In this document: piece after piece, positions 41,407 to 50,777 of the stretch
Layout: every line of letters begins with the position of its first letter
Position numbering within the stretch: the first letter of the stretch is position 1
NCBI RefSeq assembly: GCF_000178855.1
Contig: NZ_ADVG01000002.1
Span: 1,798,001 to 1,862,000, forward strand
Reading direction: 5' to 3'
Source of the DNA: Ktedonobacter racemifer DSM 44963
GTDB lineage: Bacteria > Chloroflexota > Ktedonobacteria > Ktedonobacterales > Ktedonobacteraceae
DNA: 64,000 nt
The notes under the pieces: model-generated
Told to the model about the DNA's origin: nothing
The model's database searches: none
Seen by the model: only the letters and a program-made list of their open reading frames with translations
Position numbers and translations under genes: made by a program

Positions 41407-42873
41407 CTAGCGAGCGAGCAGGATGCTCGCAGCTGGGCTGGCGACATTGAGGAAGACCTGCGCCACGAAGGTGATAACGATCAGCGCCACCGTGGTTAAG
41501 AGCAGGGCTGTGCTCAGGCCCATGGTTGGCACCAGGCGGTCTTCCTTGACGGGCTTGTCAAAGAACATGACCTTGATGATGCGGCCATAGTAAACCAGCG
41601 AGACAACGCTGTTGAGCAGCGCCACAATCACCAGCCAGGACTGGCCCAGGCTCCAGGCGGCGGAGAAAAGGAAGACCTTACTCCAGAAACCAGCCATGGG
41701 CGGGATACCCGCCAGCGAGAGCAAACATAGGGCTGTTCCCAGGCTCAGCGAGGGCGAACGCTGCCAGAGGCCACGGAAGTCCTCGATGCGCTCACCACCC
41801 GTCAGATTTGCCAGGGCAATGATGCCCGCGAAGGCGCCCAGGTTAGTGATCACATAGACCAGGATGAAGAAGAGGACCGAGCTATTGCCCTCAGGGCGAT
41901 TGGTTGCGAAGCTACCGATAAAGCCCACTAGGATATAGCCCGCCTGCGCGATGCTCGAATAAGCCATCATGCGCTTGACGTTGCTCTGCACCGCCGCGAC
42001 GAGGTTACCCAGCGTCATGGTCAGGACGGCAACGATAGAGAACGCGATGACCGTCGTTGAGACATCAACCACGTTGAGGCCACCAAACATGAAGACGCGA
42101 ATCAGGGCCGCGAAGCCAGCCGCCTTTGAGCCAACCGAGAAGAAGGCCGTAGCGGGCGTTGGCGCGCCCTCGTAGATATCTGGCGCCCACATGTGGAACG
42201 GCACCGCGGAGATCTTGAAACCAAAGCCAGCCAGAATCAGGATATTGGCGACGATGACGACCATATTGCCCTGAGCAATCTTGGAGAAGGAGGCCGCGAT
42301 ACCAGCCAGGTCGGTTGTACCCGTCAGGCCATACAGCAGCGCGAAACCGTAGAGCAAGATAGCCGAAGACATCGCACCGAGCAGCACATATTTCACTGCC
42401 GCCTCAGCCGAGCGCTCATCATGGCGCAGCATACCCGCCATGACATACAGCGGAATACTGGTCAGCTCAAGCGCGATATAGATCGTAATCAGCTCAGTCG
42501 TGCTCGCCATGAACATCATGCCGACGGTAGAGAAAAGCAGGAGCGCGTAGAACTCGCCGGTCGCCTTCACATACTTGCCAACATATTCATAGGAGGTGAG
42601 CGCCATAACCGCGGCGATCACCAGGAAGATAAGCTTAAAAAAGAGCGCATACGTATCTACGATCAGCATATTGCTGAACGCCTTCTGCGTTCCCGTGTGC
42701 GTCAGGGCCAGAGAGATCGTGAATCCCGCTGAGATCAGCAAGCCCACCAGTGAGACCCCGGCGATGACTCTGCGGCTTTTGACAAAAAGGTCGACCGCCA
42801 TCACCACCAGCGCCATCACCACCAGGCTAAGCTCAGGTGAGAGCAGGTAGAGATCAATAGGTTGAAATTGCAT
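41407..42873 (-). CDS. nuoN: NADH-quinone oxidoreductase subunit N
   Basis: NuoN is one of the three antiporter-like proton-pumping subunits of complex I. The 488-residue protein has about 14 membrane helices. The family pattern is visible in FYALLLFSTVGMMFMAST, LELTSIPLYVMAGM with the key Glu, and the helix-7 Lys region AAVKYVLLGAMSSAILLYG. The ATG at 42873, with GAGGAG upstream, is better than one seven codons earlier. It is the last gene of the nuoJKLMN cluster. Confidence 0.95.
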   Translation of the reverse strand: MQFQPIDLYLLSPELSLVVMALVVMAVDLFVKSRRVIAGVSLVGLLISAGFTISLALTHTGTQKAFSNMLIVDTYALFFKLIFLVIAAVMALTSYEYVGKYVKATGEFYALLLFSTVGMMFMASTTELITIYIALELTSIPLYVMAGMLRHDERSAEAAVKYVLLGAMSSAILLYGFALLYGLTGTTDLAGIAASFSKIAQGNMVVIVANILILAGFGFKISAVPFHMWAPDIYEGAPTPATAFFSVGSKAAGFAALIRVFMFGGLNVVDVSTTVIAFSIVAVLTMTLGNLVAAVQSNVKRMMAYSSIAQAGYILVGFIGSFATNRPEGNSSVLFFILVYVITNLGAFAGIIALANLTGGERIEDFRGLWQRSPSLSLGTALCLLSLAGIPPMAGFWSKVFLFSAAWSLGQSWLVIVALLNSVVSLVYYGRIIKVMFFDKPVKEDRLVPTMGLSTALLLTTVALIVITFVAQVFLNVASPAASILLAR

Positions 42874-42932
42874 AAGAACTCCTCGTTTGATCATGGCGGA
42901 CCCCGCAGAGTCCAGCCACGATCAAGGCGACC

Positions 42933-44546
42933 TTACTTTATCGTTGCCACAGCCAGCTGCATGATATGGGACAGGCTGGGTGTAATCACATCAATGAGCA
43001 GCTTGGGATAGACACCAATGATCACAATCAAGCCAGCGAGCGCAAAGAGCGGAATCATCTCGCGGGGGCTTGCATCGGGCAGCCAATCCCATTTCTTGTT
43101 AAATGGACCAAAGAAGACGCGCTTCATCATCCACAGCAGGTAGCCCGCGGTGAAGATCATGGTGAAGACGCTGATAATCGTCACAACGGTCCAGATCTTG
43201 AAGCTACTGGTGAAGACCATGTATTCCGCGACAAAGCCAGCCAGGCCAGGCAGACCCGCCGATGCCATCGCGGCGAAGACAAAGATCGTGCCCAGAATCG
43301 GCATACGCTTAGCCACACCACCAAAGGCCGCGATATCACGTGTATGCGCCACGTCGTAGATCACGCCGACGCAGAAGAAGAGCAGACCAGAGATGATACC
43401 ATGGCTAAAGAGCTGAATAGTCGCGCCAGTCAGCGCCGCCTGGCGGAAGGCGATATCGCCTGCGCCAGCCGCCGCGGCCACGCCCAGCAGCACAATACCC
43501 ATGTGGCTGACGCTCGAATACGCGATCAGCTTCTTCATATCGCTCTGCACCAGGCAGATCAGGGCACCATAGATGATGTTGATAATCGCGATCACCGCCA
43601 GCCAGCCCGCGAAGTCATGCACACCCTGGGGGAAGAGCGTGAAGCAGACGCGGATCAGACCATAGGCACCCATCTTCAGTAGGATACCAGCCAGGATCAC
43701 ACTGACCTCGGTCGGCGCATCGGTGTGCGCGTCTGGAAGCCAGGTATGGAAGGGGAACATCGGGATCTTCACGGCGAAGGCCACGAAGATCAGCAGGAAG
43801 ACCACCAGTTGCAGGCTCGCGGTCACGCCCAGGAACGGCAGGGCAATCGTGCCCCTCACCATGTGCGTGGGATCGGCGAAGTACGCCATATTGGCAGTCG
43901 CCGTCGCGCCAGGAAGGCCTACATTGTTGAAGTAGAGCAGCAGGATACCCGCCAGCATAAAGATACTGCCGAAGAAGGTATACAGCAGGAACTTCCAGGC
44001 CGAGTAGACGCGACCGGGAACCCCGTGCTTCAGCTGCTCATTGCCCCAGACACCGATCAGCAAGAACATCGGCGCCAGCTCAATCTCCCAGAAGAGGAAG
44101 AACAGGAAGAGGTCCAGGGCCATAAAGACGCCCATGACGCCACCTTCCAGGAAGAGGATCAGCGCCAGGTAATCCTTGACGCGCGTCTTCTTCCAGCCGC
44201 CGATAACCGCCAGAACGGTTAAGAAAGCATTTAAAATGACCAGGGGGAGGCTCAGGCCATCGATCCCTAGGAAGTAATCCACATTGAACTGAATCTTACC
44301 TGCCTGGAAACGAATCCAGGGCACATTGACTGAATCCCGCAGGTGTGTTAAATCGCCAAATCCCTGACCACTCGCTTGAATTCGATACCACGTAGACAGT
44401 GTCAGAGCAAAAACAGCCACTGCGACCACCAGGGCAGCCCAGCGAGCGGCCTTTGATGGCACAAGATATACCACCAGCGAACCAAGGATTGGTAGCAGGA
44501 TAATCCAGGTAAGATCACTGCCGAAAATTTGTTGTAAAGCCGTCAT
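42933..44546 (-). CDS. nuoM: NADH-quinone oxidoreductase subunit M
   Basis: A 537-residue antiporter-like subunit of complex I with about 14 helices. The conserved Glu region is LFFLFWEIELAPMFLLIGVWG near residue 150. The Lys helix follows in AWKFLLYTFFGSIFML, and MFPFHTWLPDAHTDAPTEVSVILAGILLKMGAYG is the family hallmark (shown in part). It lies 10 bases after nuoL and 59 before nuoN, all on the minus strand. Confidence 0.96.
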   Translation of the reverse strand: MTALQQIFGSDLTWIILLPILGSLVVYLVPSKAARWAALVVAVAVFALTLSTWYRIQASGQGFGDLTHLRDSVNVPWIRFQAGKIQFNVDYFLGIDGLSLPLVILNAFLTVLAVIGGWKKTRVKDYLALILFLEGGVMGVFMALDLFLFFLFWEIELAPMFLLIGVWGNEQLKHGVPGRVYSAWKFLLYTFFGSIFMLAGILLLYFNNVGLPGATATANMAYFADPTHMVRGTIALPFLGVTASLQLVVFLLIFVAFAVKIPMFPFHTWLPDAHTDAPTEVSVILAGILLKMGAYGLIRVCFTLFPQGVHDFAGWLAVIAIINIIYGALICLVQSDMKKLIAYSSVSHMGIVLLGVAAAAGAGDIAFRQAALTGATIQLFSHGIISGLLFFCVGVIYDVAHTRDIAAFGGVAKRMPILGTIFVFAAMASAGLPGLAGFVAEYMVFTSSFKIWTVVTIISVFTMIFTAGYLLWMMKRVFFGPFNKKWDWLPDASPREMIPLFALAGLIVIIGVYPKLLIDVITPSLSHIMQLAVATIK

Positions 44547-44555
44547 GATCCTCTA

Positions 44556-46691
44556 TTATCCTCTCGCAAACGTGATCAGGACAAAGGCGAGCACTGCGAG
44601 CACTGCCACGCCGCCGAAGAAGCCAACCATGTACGCCTGAACGCGGCCCGTCTCGACTCGGCGCGCGCCGCGACCGAAGATCGTTACCAGGTCAGCCGCC
44701 CCATTCACAATGCCGTCGACCACGTAGGTGTCGAAGGCCTGTGCCAGGTAGGAGATACCCAGGACAGCATAGCGCACAAACCAGTTGTACAGGTCGTCAA
44801 TGTAGTAGCGGTTAAAGAGCACGCGATGCACCGTGCGCAGGAAGGCACTTCTCTGCACAAAGGCGTCTATCTTCGCAGGCTCGGTACGGCCATACATTGC
44901 CAGGGCCGTCACCAGACCAACCAGGGAGACCGCCACACCAATCCAGGTGTCGGGAAGCGACAACAGGTGCGGGATATCCAGGCTCGGGGCATCGGGATTC
45001 AGGTACTTGAAGAACCCGGTCCAGTAACCAGCTACGACAGAAGGAATCGTCAGCAGCAGCAGCGGAATGGTCATCGTCAACGGAGACTCGTGGACGTGTC
45101 CCTCGCCGCGATAGGTGCCGCCCCACAGGCCAAAGAACTTCCCATCCGGGCCACCGAAGGCCAGGATGAAGGCGCGCAGCATGTAGAAAGCGGTCAGGCC
45201 AGCGGTCGCCAGCGTGAGGATATAGGAGAACCAGTCATGTTGCTCAAAAGCCAGGCCAATAATAGTCTCTTTACTAAAGAAACCGGAGAAGAAGGGGAAA
45301 CCTGAAATGGCCAGCGTCGCGACCAACCACGTTGCCGCGGTAATCGGCATACGAGTCGCCAGGCCACCCATCAGGCGCGTATCCTGAACCTCGCGGTGCA
45401 TCGCGTGGTGCAGACCATGCAGCACACTACCAGCACCCAGGAAGAGCAGGGCCTTGAAGAAGGCGTGAGTGAACAGGTGGAACATACCAGGTCCGGCACC
45501 ATACTCGGGACCAGCCACACCCAGGCCAACAAACATATAGCCCAGCTGGCTAATAGTCGAGAAAGCCAGCACGCGCTTGAAGTCCGACTGGACTAGGGCA
45601 ATTGTCGCCGCGAAGAAGGCCGTAAAGGCACCAACCCAGGCCACGACATGGAAGGCAATAGGATCAGCGGCCGCGAAGAGCGGGAAGGTACGCGCGACCA
45701 TGTAGACACCAGCGGCGACCATGGTTGCCGCGTGGATCAGCGCGCTAACAGGGGTAGGGCCCTCCATCGCCGAGGGAAGCCAGACATGCAGCGGGAATTG
45801 CGCCGACTTACCAATCGCACCACAGAAGACCAGGATCATCGCCACAGCCAGCAGGCTCTTATCCATGCTTGCGATTGAAGCCTGGATCTGAGAGAACTCG
45901 AAGGAGCCAGCATGCGCGAAGAGAATCATGATACCAATGATGAAACCCACGTCGCCGACGCGGTTGGTAACAAAGGCTTGCAGCGAAGCGCTCGCGGGCG
46001 AGGGACGCTGCTCCTCAGGCTTGGCACGTTTATTGATCCAGAAGCCGATGAGCAGATATGAGCTCAGACCTACCAGTTCCCACCCGGTAAAGATGACCAG
46101 GAAGTTGCGGGAGAAGACGATCACCAGCATTGAAAAGGCAAATAGTGACAGGTAGGAGTAGAAGCGAGCATAGCCCGCCGAGTTCTCCATATAGCCCTGA
46201 GAATAGAACTGTACTAGCAGGGTGATAGAGGTCACTACGACCAGCATCGTAATCGCCAGGTTATCCAACTGGAAGGCCACCTGGTATTTTAAATTGCCGA
46301 AGGCCACCCAGTCATACTGGAAGACCGTCAGGCCATTATGAAGAGCTTCAGGATGGATGGCTGTGTTAAACAGCAGCACCCAGGAATAAGCACAGGCCAG
46401 GGCCATAATCAGCATTGCCGCATAGGCGCTTGCCTTGGCCCAGACAGAAAGGTGGGGAACTTTGGGATCTTCGTCGTCCTCGTCGCCATGGACATCATGG
46501 CCACCTTGACTTCGATGCTCTTCCCCATCATGGGACTCATCCGCATGCCCATGATCTCCATGTCCGCCTGCGGCCACCTCAACACGTGGTCGACCCAGTA
46601 GGTCCAGAACACGCGTGCCGAAGATGATGACCACAAAGGCCAGGAGCGGAGCAAACAGGATCGCCCAGGAATAAGTATACAACGAATCCAT
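44556..46691 (-). CDS. nuoL: NADH-quinone oxidoreductase subunit L
   Basis: A 711-residue antiporter-like subunit at the far end of the complex I membrane arm. The conserved parts are GWELVGLSSYLLIGFW near residue 205, QFPLHVWLPSAMEGPTPVSALIHAATMVAAGVY near residue 295 (shown in part), and a C-terminal amphipathic lateral helix region. Unusually, the first loop after helix 1 (about residues 40-75) is packed with His, Asp and Glu (for example GGHGDHGHADESHDGEEH), like a metal-binding stretch. The start is the ATG at 46691; a GTG four codons upstream is possible, and neither has a clear ribosome site. Confidence 0.95.
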   Translation of the reverse strand: MDSLYTYSWAILFAPLLAFVVIIFGTRVLDLLGRPRVEVAAGGHGDHGHADESHDGEEHRSQGGHDVHGDEDDEDPKVPHLSVWAKASAYAAMLIMALACAYSWVLLFNTAIHPEALHNGLTVFQYDWVAFGNLKYQVAFQLDNLAITMLVVVTSITLLVQFYSQGYMENSAGYARFYSYLSLFAFSMLVIVFSRNFLVIFTGWELVGLSSYLLIGFWINKRAKPEEQRPSPASASLQAFVTNRVGDVGFIIGIMILFAHAGSFEFSQIQASIASMDKSLLAVAMILVFCGAIGKSAQFPLHVWLPSAMEGPTPVSALIHAATMVAAGVYMVARTFPLFAAADPIAFHVVAWVGAFTAFFAATIALVQSDFKRVLAFSTISQLGYMFVGLGVAGPEYGAGPGMFHLFTHAFFKALLFLGAGSVLHGLHHAMHREVQDTRLMGGLATRMPITAATWLVATLAISGFPFFSGFFSKETIIGLAFEQHDWFSYILTLATAGLTAFYMLRAFILAFGGPDGKFFGLWGGTYRGEGHVHESPLTMTIPLLLLTIPSVVAGYWTGFFKYLNPDAPSLDIPHLLSLPDTWIGVAVSLVGLVTALAMYGRTEPAKIDAFVQRSAFLRTVHRVLFNRYYIDDLYNWFVRYAVLGISYLAQAFDTYVVDGIVNGAADLVTIFGRGARRVETGRVQAYMVGFFGGVAVLAVLAFVLITFARG

Positions 46692-46778
46692 ACTAATTAA
46701 CACCGTGCGCGAACAGTCACAACCCTACAGGACAGGAGAGGCGCACTAACTCCTTTCTCTTTTGCGACCCGGACGGCA

Positions 46779-47105
46779 CTAAAACTTCAGCATGTTGATC
46801 TCGCCGACATCGACGGTGTCACGTTTGCGGTAGATAGCAATGACCATCGCCAGCGCGACAGCGGCCTCAGCGGCAGCTACAGTAATAATGAAGATAGCGA
46901 AGATTTGACCGGTCAGATAATTCGCGTAGGGTTGCACCTGGTTGAAGTAGGAAAAACCAACCATTGTGACATTAACGGCGTTGAGCATCACCTCGATGCC
47001 CATCAATACTGCGATAGCATTGCGCTTGGCAATCGCGCCATACAGCCCAATACAAAAAAGGATGGCACCCAGTACCAGGAAGTGGTTTAGCGTCAGATGC
47101 TGCAT
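46779..47105 (-). CDS. nuoK: NADH-quinone oxidoreductase subunit K
   Basis: A 108-residue, three-helix subunit of complex I. The two membrane Glu residues that matter for proton transfer are in GIEVMLNAVN near residue 36 and the TVAAAEAAVALAMVIAIYR stretch near residue 72. It ends with the basic/acidic tail usual for the family. It lies six bases after nuoJ. Confidence 0.96.
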   Translation of the reverse strand: MQHLTLNHFLVLGAILFCIGLYGAIAKRNAIAVLMGIEVMLNAVNVTMVGFSYFNQVQPYANYLTGQIFAIFIITVAAAEAAVALAMVIAIYRKRDTVDVGEINMLKF

Positions 47106-47111
47106 AGCCTC

Positions 47112-47639
47112 TTAATCCTCCCTACCGATAACAATCGCACCCACAATCGCTACCAGCAGCACCACGGAGGCAATTTCGAAGGGCAGGATGTAGCTATAGG
47201 ACGTGGGGCTGTAAAGCAATTGCCCAATCGCAACAACATTATTAATGTGGGCAGGTAGTTGATGGCCCCCACCAGTGCTGGTATTTGAAATCGCAAGCGT
47301 ACTATTGAATAAGCCGTACAAAATGCTTCCGCCAACAAAGGCGCTGATGATGGCTGCAATCCACCAGAGCCTGTTCGCTGGATTTGTGCGCTGTAGCCCC
47401 CCAATGCGCGTCAACATCAGCGCAAAGAGGATCAAAATGGTTACCGCGCCTGCATAGATCAGAATTTGTACAATAGCGATGAATTCGGCGTTGAGCAGGA
47501 TATAAATACCACCAGCCATCACAAACACAAAAAACAACGCAATCGCGCTGTGTACAATGTTACGAAGGCTGACTACCAGCAACGCCGCCACCACCAGGAT
47601 CGTTGCCAGGATCCAGAACATAAGGGCGGCAAAGTCCAT
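47112..47639 (-). CDS. nuoJ: NADH-quinone oxidoreductase subunit J
   Basis: A 175-residue, five-helix subunit of complex I. The conserved AEFIAIVQILIYAGAVTILILFALML (residues 51-76, shown in full only by position) includes the pi-bulge helix of NuoJ. CCGGAGG lies eight bases before the ATG. It is the first gene of this minus-strand operon. nuoA-I are not in the window, so the peripheral arm must be encoded elsewhere or be absent. Confidence 0.95.
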   Translation of the reverse strand: MDFAALMFWILATILVVAALLVVSLRNIVHSAIALFFVFVMAGGIYILLNAEFIAIVQILIYAGAVTILILFALMLTRIGGLQRTNPANRLWWIAAIISAFVGGSILYGLFNSTLAISNTSTGGGHQLPAHINNVVAIGQLLYSPTSYSYILPFEIASVVLLVAIVGAIVIGRED

Positions 47640-47715
47640 AAAAAAACCTCCGGGTAATATCGGATCGTAATTTCAGTTCTTGGACAAGAGGAGAAGATTA
47701 CATCCCATTTGGTAC

Positions 47716-47743
47716 TCTATAGGTTGTATTGTATCACCCACAA
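47716..47743 (-). promoter_or_regulatory. Possible promoter of nuoJKLMN
   Basis: On the minus strand TTGTGG, 16 bases, TATAGA, about 75 bases upstream of the nuoJ start. Confidence 0.4.
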
Positions 47744-47749
47744 CGAGAG

Positions 47750-47773
47750 GTAGAATACCAATGGGTATTCTAC
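47750..47773. other. Hairpin upstream of the nuo promoter
   Basis: GTAGAATACC pairs perfectly with GGTATTCTAC (10 bp) around AATG, just upstream of the likely nuoJ promoter. It is placed like an operator; no T-run follows. Confidence 0.45.
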
Positions 47774-48439
47774 TTAGCCAGGCAAGTGCAAACCCCTAAA
47801 CGGCCTACACCTGGGGGTCATCATTGTACGAGGTCACGTCCACGTGAGCCTCTTACCTCTCATTACACGAAAGGCTCCTGGTAGATAGTGTCACCATTAC
47901 CCGGATCTGCTACCCCTTTGAGGCTATACCTGTTGCAAGGGTTTGCACTGACAGCGTTTGCGTCGTTCCAGGTAACGGTTCTCGTTACATGGGAGGAAGA
48001 GTGCCTGTTATCCCATTTGGGATTCTAGCAAAACATAGGAGTCATGACAAGGGGAAAAACGGGTCACCAACCGCCTTCTCTCTCAATTGCATGTCACTTC
48101 CACCAGAAGATCCACCTTTTTAGGGAGAAACATTTCGCTTCCTCATACGTCTATGCTTAATAATAGTGAGGAAAAGCTTAACTACTTTACGGCCTCATAC
48201 GTATACTTAACTATGGGGTCTACCCTTTAGCTTGTGCAGCAAATTCGGGAGAGCGGGTACTCCCCTGTTTATCCTATATCACTCTGTGTAGTCCCCGTTC
48301 TATCCAGATTTGCTACACACTAGTGTGTAGACTCTCGTTGTGTCACAATAGCCATGCATATTTGCCAACTTCCGAGCCAAGCAGGCGATTATAGCGCGCC
48401 TTCTTCGCGAAATATCATCTGACATGCCGTTGATAACGC
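47774..48439. other. Long non-coding stretch between divergent nuo and pseudokinase genes
   Basis: About 670 bases with no credible gene. Repeated short signals are present. GGGTTTGCAC occurs at 47939-47948 and inverted at 47786-47795. TCCCATTTGG occurs near 47703 and, as TCCCATTTGGG, near 48010. CCTCATACGT is followed by a TATRCTTAA-like string at 48141 and 48193. An 18-base palindrome lies at 48313. These look like regulator sites; the controlling proteins are not known. Confidence 0.5.
48313..48330. promoter_or_regulatory. Operator-like palindrome
   Basis: CTACACACTAGTGTGTAG, a perfect 18-base palindrome, 110 bases upstream of the pseudokinase promoter. The form suits a dimeric repressor (TetR or GntR type). 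Confidence 0.5.
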
Positions 48440-48467
48440 TTCTGGTACATACCTGGTATGCTATAAT
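48440..48467 (+). promoter_or_regulatory. Extended -10 promoter of the pseudokinase gene
   Basis: A perfect TATAAT (48462-48467) with TG one base upstream (extended -10) and TTCTGG 16 bases before. It lies about 50 bases before the start codon. Confidence 0.6.
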
Positions 48468-48515
48468 TTTCTTAGACACGATAACTCTAGAGTAAAAAAG
48501 GCGTAGTAGAGGAAC

Positions 48516-50777
48516 ATGAGCGTAACACAAACTCCATCTGACCAGAAACAGCCCACGACCGTGCGCTGCAATAACTGCAACGCGGTCCTGCCCCCACACG
48601 CAACTTTTTGTGGCTCCTGCGGCCAGCGCATAGATAAAACCGTCAGAACCATGACCCCTATAGATCAGAGTGATATCGCTGAGCGCTATCGTATCACCTC
48701 CCTCATTCATCGCAATGGTCAGGTGCAACTCCTCTTCGCCCAGGATAATCAGTCGCATCACCAAGTCATCATCCGCGATATCGATCTCTCGGCGCTCGAT
48801 GAAGCCGCACAACAACAAGCTCTTGAAGCCGCTCAGCAAGAGTGTGAGTTGTTACGCCAGAAACGCATCCCAGATTTAACCCCTGCCATAGACCTGCGCT
48901 ACTTTCAGGAGCACCTCTACCTGGTAGCGGACTGGCCTTTCGCGGGCGGAGAGAAGAAACAAGATGCCCGACATCGCCAGACGCTGCATGACCTCCTGGA
49001 AAGCGAAGCGGGGCTTCCCGATGAAGATACAGCCATTAGCTGGGGTTATCGCCTGAGCAAAGTGGTCGAACGTCTGCATAAACAAAATATTGTTCTCGGC
49101 GACTTCGATCCGCACGTGATCCTGGTGGATGGTAACGCCTATGATGGCCTGCCAGCCTTGATGGTCTCCTGGCTCCCGGCCGCCATTCGGAACTTGCTAG
49201 ATGCTTCGACGCTGGATGACTCGACTCAGGTCACGACCCGCAATCCCTTCAGCGCCCCCGAGACACAGCAGGGCAAATATGATCGCAGCACGGATATCTA
49301 TAGCCTGGGGGCGATCCTCTACCTCCTACTGACCGGGACGGCGCCAGACGAGACCACACAGCGCAAAAAACGCGCCTCAACCTCGCCACGTGAGATCAAT
49401 CCCCAGATTGGCAGTAAGATCGACGAGGTCGTGAGCAAGGCCCTGAGCACAGATCCAGCCAAACGCTTTCGCAGCGTCAAAGAATTCGCGGAGATCCTGC
49501 TCGACCTCTCTTCGAGCACCAAGCCCGTGCGCCCGGTGAAAAACGCCAACCGTATGACGCGTAAGCGCGCCCAGATTGTCCAGGAGAATCAAGCGCTCTC
49601 GCAGACGACGCAGAGGCAAGCTATCACAGCGCCAGGTACTAACTCTGAGGCAGCCTCTGCTGCCACCAGTGAGGGCGAGAAGACGCTCATCATTCCGAGA
49701 GATAGCGAAGCCACCATCATTGTTCGGTCTCACTCCAAAGCACAATCACAGTCGCCAGAGAAGACCGTGCCAGGGGCCGCTGTCCCGCCAAAGCCGGAGA
49801 CCAACACCAGCGAACACACGGCGACCTCAACGCCCGAGGCGGCAACAGCCTCTGCAAGCGCCATTGAGGATATCAAGACCCAGCAGATCGCAACCATCAA
49901 TAGCGAGAAAACAATCAGTATGCCAGCGCTCTCGCAACAACCCAGAGCGACCGCCGATATTGATACACAGGCCATCGATGCCCAACCTACGATGGCCCTG
50001 AGCCTGCCACCCACACCCAAGGCCATACCAGCGGCACAACCACATCGGGAAGAAGCCTCGACCTCCCAACCCGAGACCGAGAAACCAGCCAGATGGGAGA
50101 ACGACAATGGCCTGGTCGCCGATCTGAAATCATTCCTGCCAGCATCCAACGCGCTGCCAGCGAAAATCAAGGAGCACCAGTTGGTACAGCGTGTGCGCGA
50201 GCGCGTCAATGATCGCTTCCTGCCCGCAATCTCGCACATCGTTCGTTCGCTGAGCACACAGGCCAAGGAGACCAGTGCCAAGCATCCGGTACTCCAGCAA
50301 TTGCAACACTTTATCCTGGGTGTTCAGCGCCGTGATATCGCAGCCGCGGCCCTCATCGAGATTCCGCTACGTGTCCAACCAGATCAGAGCTATACGTTGC
50401 GCATCAGCGTCATGGGACGCGATGAGCCGCATGTTCCTGACGAGGCGACCACCGATACTCCCCTCAGTGGACTGAGTGCTCTCGCGGCGGGCGACCTGGT
50501 ACATATCGAGATCCGCACCACCCTCGTCCAGCGCCTGGCCTATGTCGTACAAAAGGCCGATATCCAGGTGCCACGCAAGGGCTACGCTGCTGAGGTCACG
50601 ATTCCAATGCAGCCCTTTGAAAGCTCGGTCGCCGGACGCCGTGAACGCCTCTATGTTCATTTCACCGACGAATTTCGCAATCCACTCTATGAGCAGCCTT
50701 TCGCGGTCGAACTCTTCGTCTCGCCGCTCGTACAGGCTGGCCGCGAGGGCCACGACGTCCTCACCATCCCTTTCTAG
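48516..50777 (+). CDS. Zinc-ribbon pseudokinase with C-terminal beta domain
   Basis: A 753-residue cytoplasmic protein. Residues 18-36 are a zinc ribbon (CNNC and CGSC). Residues 53-335 follow the Hanks kinase fold but lack its chemistry. The glycine loop is LIHRNGQVQLL, the HRDxKPxN loop reads LGDFDPHVI, and DFG is replaced by VSW. The APE motif and the D-x-Y-S-L-G helix are kept (FSAPETQQGKYDRSTDIYSLG). Residues 340-530 are a Ser/Thr/Pro/Ala linker with repeated EKT(L/I/V) motifs, which could be phosphothreonine sites. The last 200 residues are a beta-rich domain I do not recognise. It has no obvious partner gene nearby. The stop codon lies in a palindrome arm. Confidence 0.85.
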   Translation: MSVTQTPSDQKQPTTVRCNNCNAVLPPHATFCGSCGQRIDKTVRTMTPIDQSDIAERYRITSLIHRNGQVQLLFAQDNQSHHQVIIRDIDLSALDEAAQQQALEAAQQECELLRQKRIPDLTPAIDLRYFQEHLYLVADWPFAGGEKKQDARHRQTLHDLLESEAGLPDEDTAISWGYRLSKVVERLHKQNIVLGDFDPHVILVDGNAYDGLPALMVSWLPAAIRNLLDASTLDDSTQVTTRNPFSAPETQQGKYDRSTDIYSLGAILYLLLTGTAPDETTQRKKRASTSPREINPQIGSKIDEVVSKALSTDPAKRFRSVKEFAEILLDLSSSTKPVRPVKNANRMTRKRAQIVQENQALSQTTQRQAITAPGTNSEAASAATSEGEKTLIIPRDSEATIIVRSHSKAQSQSPEKTVPGAAVPPKPETNTSEHTATSTPEAATASASAIEDIKTQQIATINSEKTISMPALSQQPRATADIDTQAIDAQPTMALSLPPTPKAIPAAQPHREEASTSQPETEKPARWENDNGLVADLKSFLPASNALPAKIKEHQLVQRVRERVNDRFLPAISHIVRSLSTQAKETSAKHPVLQQLQHFILGVQRRDIAAAALIEIPLRVQPDQSYTLRISVMGRDEPHVPDEATTDTPLSGLSALAAGDLVHIEIRTTLVQRLAYVVQKADIQVPRKGYAAEVTIPMQPFESSVAGRRERLYVHFTDEFRNPLYEQPFAVELFVSPLVQAGREGHDVLTIPF

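Noticed and set aside
42193..44222. Several long plus-strand frames opposite nuoM and nuoN
   Set aside because: They mirror the codon pattern of the real minus-strand genes and have low-complexity Gln/Arg/His composition typical of antisense frames.
48300..48839. 179-codon minus-strand frame opposite the pseudokinase start
   Set aside because: It runs through the operator and promoter region and is antisense to a well-supported gene; composition is not protein-like.
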